Shown one piece after another: positions 59,845 through 64,000 of a stretch of DNA of 64,000 nt (positions within the stretch are counted from its first letter, which is position 1; every line of letters starts with the position of its first letter). Location: assembly GCA_016785225.1 (NCBI GenBank), contig JAFBJZ010000510.1:372001-436000 (forward strand), read 5' to 3'. Both the position numbers and the translations under genes were made by a program. This DNA comes from Psettodes erumei (taxonomy: Eukaryota; Chordata; Actinopteri; Pleuronectiformes; Psettodidae). The notes below the pieces were generated by a model. It had not been told where the DNA came from. It searched no databases and worked only from the letters and a program-made list of their open reading frames with translations.

Positions 59845-62800
59845 ATGTCACAGACTAGGAGGAACACGTACACCCGGGTGAGTATCTGCGGGGTGTTTAC
59901 ATCCCAGGGAGGCGGATGAACGGGACAGCGTGTTGAAGTTGTGATCGGCGCGCCATTGTTTCTGCTACGTCTGTTCAATTTGTCTCACTCCTGTCCTCTC
60001 CTCCCTGTCAATTTCCGCTTTGAATAGAAGGGCTTCTAATCCATTTCAGCGCGGCATTCCTCTGTCTGAGTCGTCGCCTCTTTGTTCGGCTCGGCTGCCC
60101 CCTCCGGGTTTCAGCGACGCCGCTGCGATGCTGGGGCTCAGACCTCTGCGATGACTCGACTCTGTGGGCCCTGTGAACGAGGGGATGGTACATGACAGGC
60201 TGATGGGTTCGTGAGGTTTTTCCTTTATCAGCGGACGCTGGACACACGCGATCCATGAGCCCCCGGCAGACTTCCTGTTTGTCATTCGTCTCTGAGTCAG
60301 GCAGCTTCTCTGTCACTGGGAGGGGTGACATCAGTGCGTGATCTTAGATTTCAGCTATAAAGAGAATATTTTCAGGTTCTCTTAAACACAAAAACAGGCT
60401 TGAGATGGTGCACTGTCAGATTCAGCCTGAATAACACGGTGACAACCTGTCAAAACCATGTGCCTGATGGCATTTCAGACGCTAACTTTTTTTTTTTTGA
60501 GAAAACAAAGCAAGACCGCCCAAGTTTCACCTGAGCATCATGAGTCCTACAGTACAGAAAATGAGGCTGTGTCATTGTTTTTTAATCTTATGTTAGTGTT
60601 ACAGTCGGTGTGAGCTTGACGTGTGTTGTAAGAGTAGAGTGGCACTAAATAATTCAGCATGTCCCCCCCCGTCGGATCGGCTCTGCCTCCAGCACATGGC
60701 GAGCGTGTCTGTGCAATGGCTGCACAGCACCGAATGCTGTGAGATCGGGCAAGGTAACCCATTCAAGACGCATTAGTTAGTTCGTTATTCTGTCATTCAT
60801 TCTGAAGGTGAGACGCGTAAACCAGCGTGGATGTTGGACTGCAGGCTGTTCCAGGTGGGTTTGGCCCACGCAGCCTCCCTGAAACACTGCAAACTAAACA
60901 ATCCCGCTTCTGAAGTGATGAGATGCCTTCACATAGACGTTCAGGCCTGAATAAAAGGCTCCGCCGTGACGTAAAAGCTCTTGACACGGAGTCAAGGATG
61001 CCGCATTTACTTTAGCGAAAATGTCTCGTCCTACGTTGGTTATAAATAATAAACCAGGTTAATTAGACTTCACGCAATAGTGGGGCTTTGGGTTTTGCGT
61101 AATCGCTGCAACACAGCTGTCATCTGCAACTGTTTAATAATGTTTGCGTGCGGGCAGTAAGAAAGAGGAGCGTCCGTCTGCCCACAAAATGTTCGGATGT
61201 ATTGAAGGTGTTTCATTGGAGGAACAAACTGATATCCCAGCTTTAGGTTACGACCGAGCTCAGGACCAATTAGTTTCCCAGACGACTAAACTAAGAATAG
61301 AAATAAGTGTCACATTTCCCCCTAGTATGCATCTTCCTATATTCTGGCTGAGAATTTTTTTTTTTTTTTTTAAATGTCCAGTCTCCGTCCAGTTTGCCAG
61401 TGAGGCCACTGTTGTTGGTTGTGGTTGAGAATTTTTTTTTTTTTCAAAGTGCCTGTTAAGAAGTGACAGCATCTTTGAGCTTTATAATCATTAAAATTCT
61501 TTAAGTGATTTCAGACGGGGCCACAGCGACATGGGAGAGAGCGGTGAAACAAACGCTCTTTTTGTCGGCACATTCCAAAGTGTGCTGCGTATAGATTAAA
61601 TGCCCCAGCACGGGGCAGTATGGAGGGGCTGACTGTTAAAGGCTGCCGTGTCTCCCCTCCAAAATGCTGATATATTGACACCTGTTGTATGCCTGTGTAA
61701 GGCTGGTGATAAGTAGCATTGTTTATCAAGTGGTTGGTGCAATTTTGTGGTGATGACATGGTCAGAGACATCTGCCGAGCCTTTCGCTGCTGTTAGCTTA
61801 AAGGCCTCATGTTTGTACAGTACGTTGTACTGTATGTTGGCCAATCGGCAACAAGGAGTTGCAACAGAGGAATGCTCAAAGTGTGATTTTAAGCATTTGC
61901 AGCAGTTAGCGTCGTCACACAGCACAGATAGTCCACCTGAGAGCAAGGACGAGTTCGTTTTCACTGGAAGTTGTTTGCAAGTGTTGGCTGATATATTGTT
62001 ATCAGATTTTCAGCGAGCTGCAAAGATGAGTCCGCTCATTGATTGGTCGTTCAACAACAAAAAAAATCTGCCCCAATTTTGATAACTGATTTATTGATTT
62101 ACGCTTCACTCGTCAGAACTTGACTCAGATGTAATATTTTGGTGCTTTTCTTTGTTCTCGCTGATTATGAACTCAATATTTTTTGCATTTTGGACAGTGA
62201 AGTGAATGACAACAAGCAATTTGAATACATTATATTTGGCTGTGGGGAAAATCATCATCAGATTAATCTGTAGTGAAAATAATCTTTGAATATTTAGCAA
62301 ACATTTGTCATACGTTGTTAATTGCCCCACACACCCCAGTGGCTAATGTGCACCCCAAACAGGATGGGGCAGTTTCCTGTTAAGCTGCCCTCATGCTGGT
62401 GTCTGTTACGGTTCACACAGCAGCACGTAAGCAGCAGCGCGTTTACAGTGAAGCAGCGGAGAAACACCACCTGCTCCTCTCTGTGCCGTCCTGCTGAGTC
62501 ACCGTCACTTCTAGGACATCGCGCTGCAAATTGGGTTACGCGGGATTATTTGGTCGCAGAATATTGCGGCTGGAGTAAATCTGCCCCCGCCGCGACGTTT
62601 CAGTGTGCGATGTGTTCTCCACGCGTTGTGACGTCTCTGTGACGTAGATACACAGGGTTTTTTTTCCCCACCTTTTAACATTGACTGATAACTTAACATC
62701 CTTCGCTGTGGTAGGACGCTCCTCCTGTTGTTCTGCTTAATCTTAATCACTTACAAACATTCTCCGGAGGCCATATGCAATCCACCCACTCGCTCTCTTC

Positions 62801-63467
62801 AGGGTCACGGCCCCCCTTTTTAAAGTATCATTGCTGCGCAAGTTTTCAAAGCATCCTTTAGAGTGTCTCCCTCCCTTCCACACAGGATAGTGTACAGTAC
62901 ATGGCAAGATGCTCACGCAGTGTGGAAATGGGTTGTGTACATGAATCAGGCTAACAGTTTACCAACCATACTGTCTGCTGACAAAGATTGACAACCAGTG
63001 CATTATATATATAAATTAAATGTTCCTTGGCCAGTGGTTGCAACGTTGGGGCCAGTGATCTTGAAAAGTTGCAGATACAACTTGATTTCATCCCCTGATC
63101 ATGGGGATGGTTCTTTCAAATGCAATAATAAACAGTGTTGATATGAACATGGATGTCTGTTTTAACAGTGGCGCTCGCTGTGTTTTTTTTTTTTTTTGTC
63201 CTTTGTTCCACGCAGACCACTAGCAGCGGCAGCAGCAGGATGAGCTCGGACGGGGGCGGGCGGCCCGCCAAAGTGGGCTCCCTGGTGGAGGTGATCGGGA
63301 AGGGGCAGCGCGGCACAGTGGCGTACATCGGCACCACGCTCTTCGCCTCCGGGAAGTGGGTGGGGGTCATCCTGGACGAGGCCAAGGGCAAGAACGACGG
63401 CACGGTGCAGGGCAAGCGCTACTTCACCTGCGAGGAGAATCACGGGATTTTCGTGAGACAGTCGCAG
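59845..63467 (+). CDS. dctn1: Dynactin subunit 1 (p150Glued), N-terminal part
   Basis: Two coding exons, 59845-59877 and 63216-63467, join in phase and give the first 95 residues; the gene continues beyond the window. Exon 1 encodes MSQTRRNTYTR, close to the DCTN1 start. Exon 2 encodes a Ser-rich spacer and nearly all of a CAP-Gly domain at about 30-95 (VGSLVEVIGKGQRGTVAYIG, GKWVGVILDEAKGKNDGTVQ, YFTCEENHGIFVRQSQ). The GKNDG motif at 69-73 binds the EEY/F tails of tubulin and EB1. p150Glued links dynein to microtubules and cargo. CLIP proteins also have CAP-Gly domains, but the N terminus and the one-domain layout fit dynactin. Teleosts may carry two paralogues; which one is unknown. The 3.3-kb intron 1 holds a family A repeat and homopolymer T runs. 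Confidence 0.93.
62068..62286 (-). repeat. interspersed repeat family A, minus-strand copy in dctn1 intron 1
   Basis: The reverse complement reads GATTATTTTCACTACAGATT, AATCTGATGATGATTTTCC, CACTGTCCAAAATGC and AAATCAGTTATCAAAATTG, in family order. Confidence 0.55.
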
Positions 63468-64000
63468 GTAACTGCACAGTCGTGTCGCGAAAAAGTCGCA
63501 GGGAATACATTTTCCGCCACGTGACTCAATTTATGGGCAGGTACTGTAGTGAATACTAAGGTTTTTTTCACTTTCATCCTTAGTTTAAGAATTTAATGGG
63601 CATTTCCAATGCATAAAATATCTGCATATCAAATGTGATCCATTATGTTGTAAATCACTAAATCACAGTTCCTCCCTCCCCAATGCCAGAAACTTAAAGC
63701 AGAGGATGATGCTAATGTCTCCACAGTGTGAACCGTCACGTCCACCCCCATTTCTCTTTTGTTTACCGTTTTATTCTGTTTGTTCTGAGTTGATTTTTTT
63801 TATGTGGCACAGTGGGTCGTGTGGGGGCCGATGTTTTCCTCTGCTGTCTGCGTGGTGCCAGTAATTTCAGCCGCTTCAGGCTGCTCGGTACTTAGCTGCG
63901 TTCTGATCGAAATCATCTCTCCCAGCAAGTACTGCGCAGCGTCCCAGAAATACAGTGTAATACATAACAGTCATTCTGTCAGCTTGTCTGCTTATTGGAA
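63468..64000 (+). other. start of dctn1 intron 2
   Basis: The donor GTAACT at 63468 opens an intron that runs to the window edge. No further coding exon was recognised in it. Confidence 0.6.

Noticed and set aside
1..64000. CRISPR arrays, prophage, plasmid genes, endogenous viral genes
   Set aside because: No regular repeat-spacer arrays and no phage, retroviral or transposase protein motifs were found; the window is ordinary vertebrate gene-rich DNA.

Overview
The window is chromosomal DNA from a teleost fish, probably a percomorph. It has spliced vertebrate genes with GT/AG introns, AT-rich introns, CpG-rich promoters, and many degenerate copies of interspersed repeats typical of spiny-rayed fish. 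The organism call is inference from gene content and repeats. I see no prokaryotic operons, CRISPR arrays, viral genes or intact transposase genes.

Layout, left to right: (1) the last three coding exons of dcaf10 (+, 78-1543) and a long 3' UTR to about 5.29 kb; (2) cpxm1 on the minus strand, 13 coding exons (15506 down to 6452), convergent with dcaf10; (3) rnf145 (+, coding 18521-24801), divergent from cpxm1; (4) a UBE2D-family E2 enzyme, ube2d3 by synteny (+, 26571-32042), with two alternative C-terminal exons; (5) manba, beta-mannosidase (+, 17 exons, 33975-41467); (6) slc39a8, the ZIP8 metal transporter (+, 8 exons, 43465-51283); (7) a NAT8/camello-type N-acetyltransferase with one coding exon (+, 53922-54596); (8) the first two coding exons of dctn1, dynactin p150Glued (+, 59845-63467), running off the right edge.

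The exon chains were built by joining splice sites and checking that reading phase is kept through every junction. All chains close without frameshift: cpxm1 765 aa, rnf145 848 aa, ube2d3 147 or 148 aa, manba 892 aa, slc39a8 463 aa. The order ube2d3-manba-slc39a8 on one strand matches the human 4q24 block except that NFKB1 is not between manba and slc39a8. nat8-like next to dctn1 recalls human 2p13. These are eukaryotic neighbours, not an operon. Two of them (rnf145 E3, ube2d3 E2) act in ubiquitylation, and dcaf10 is a likely CUL4 substrate receptor, but no functional link is implied by position.

The points most worth a second look are: the cassette-type duplicate last exon of ube2d3, whose stop codon sits directly before a splice donor; a transposon terminal repeat that supplies the pyrimidine tract of a cpxm1 acceptor; a (TG)12 tract in place of a pyrimidine tract in manba; a roughly 207-bp foldback element in an rnf145 intron; a changed YLYF motif and a long tail in RNF145; and clusters of TTAGC/GCTAGC words at several 5' ends. 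I found no wholly new biological system here.
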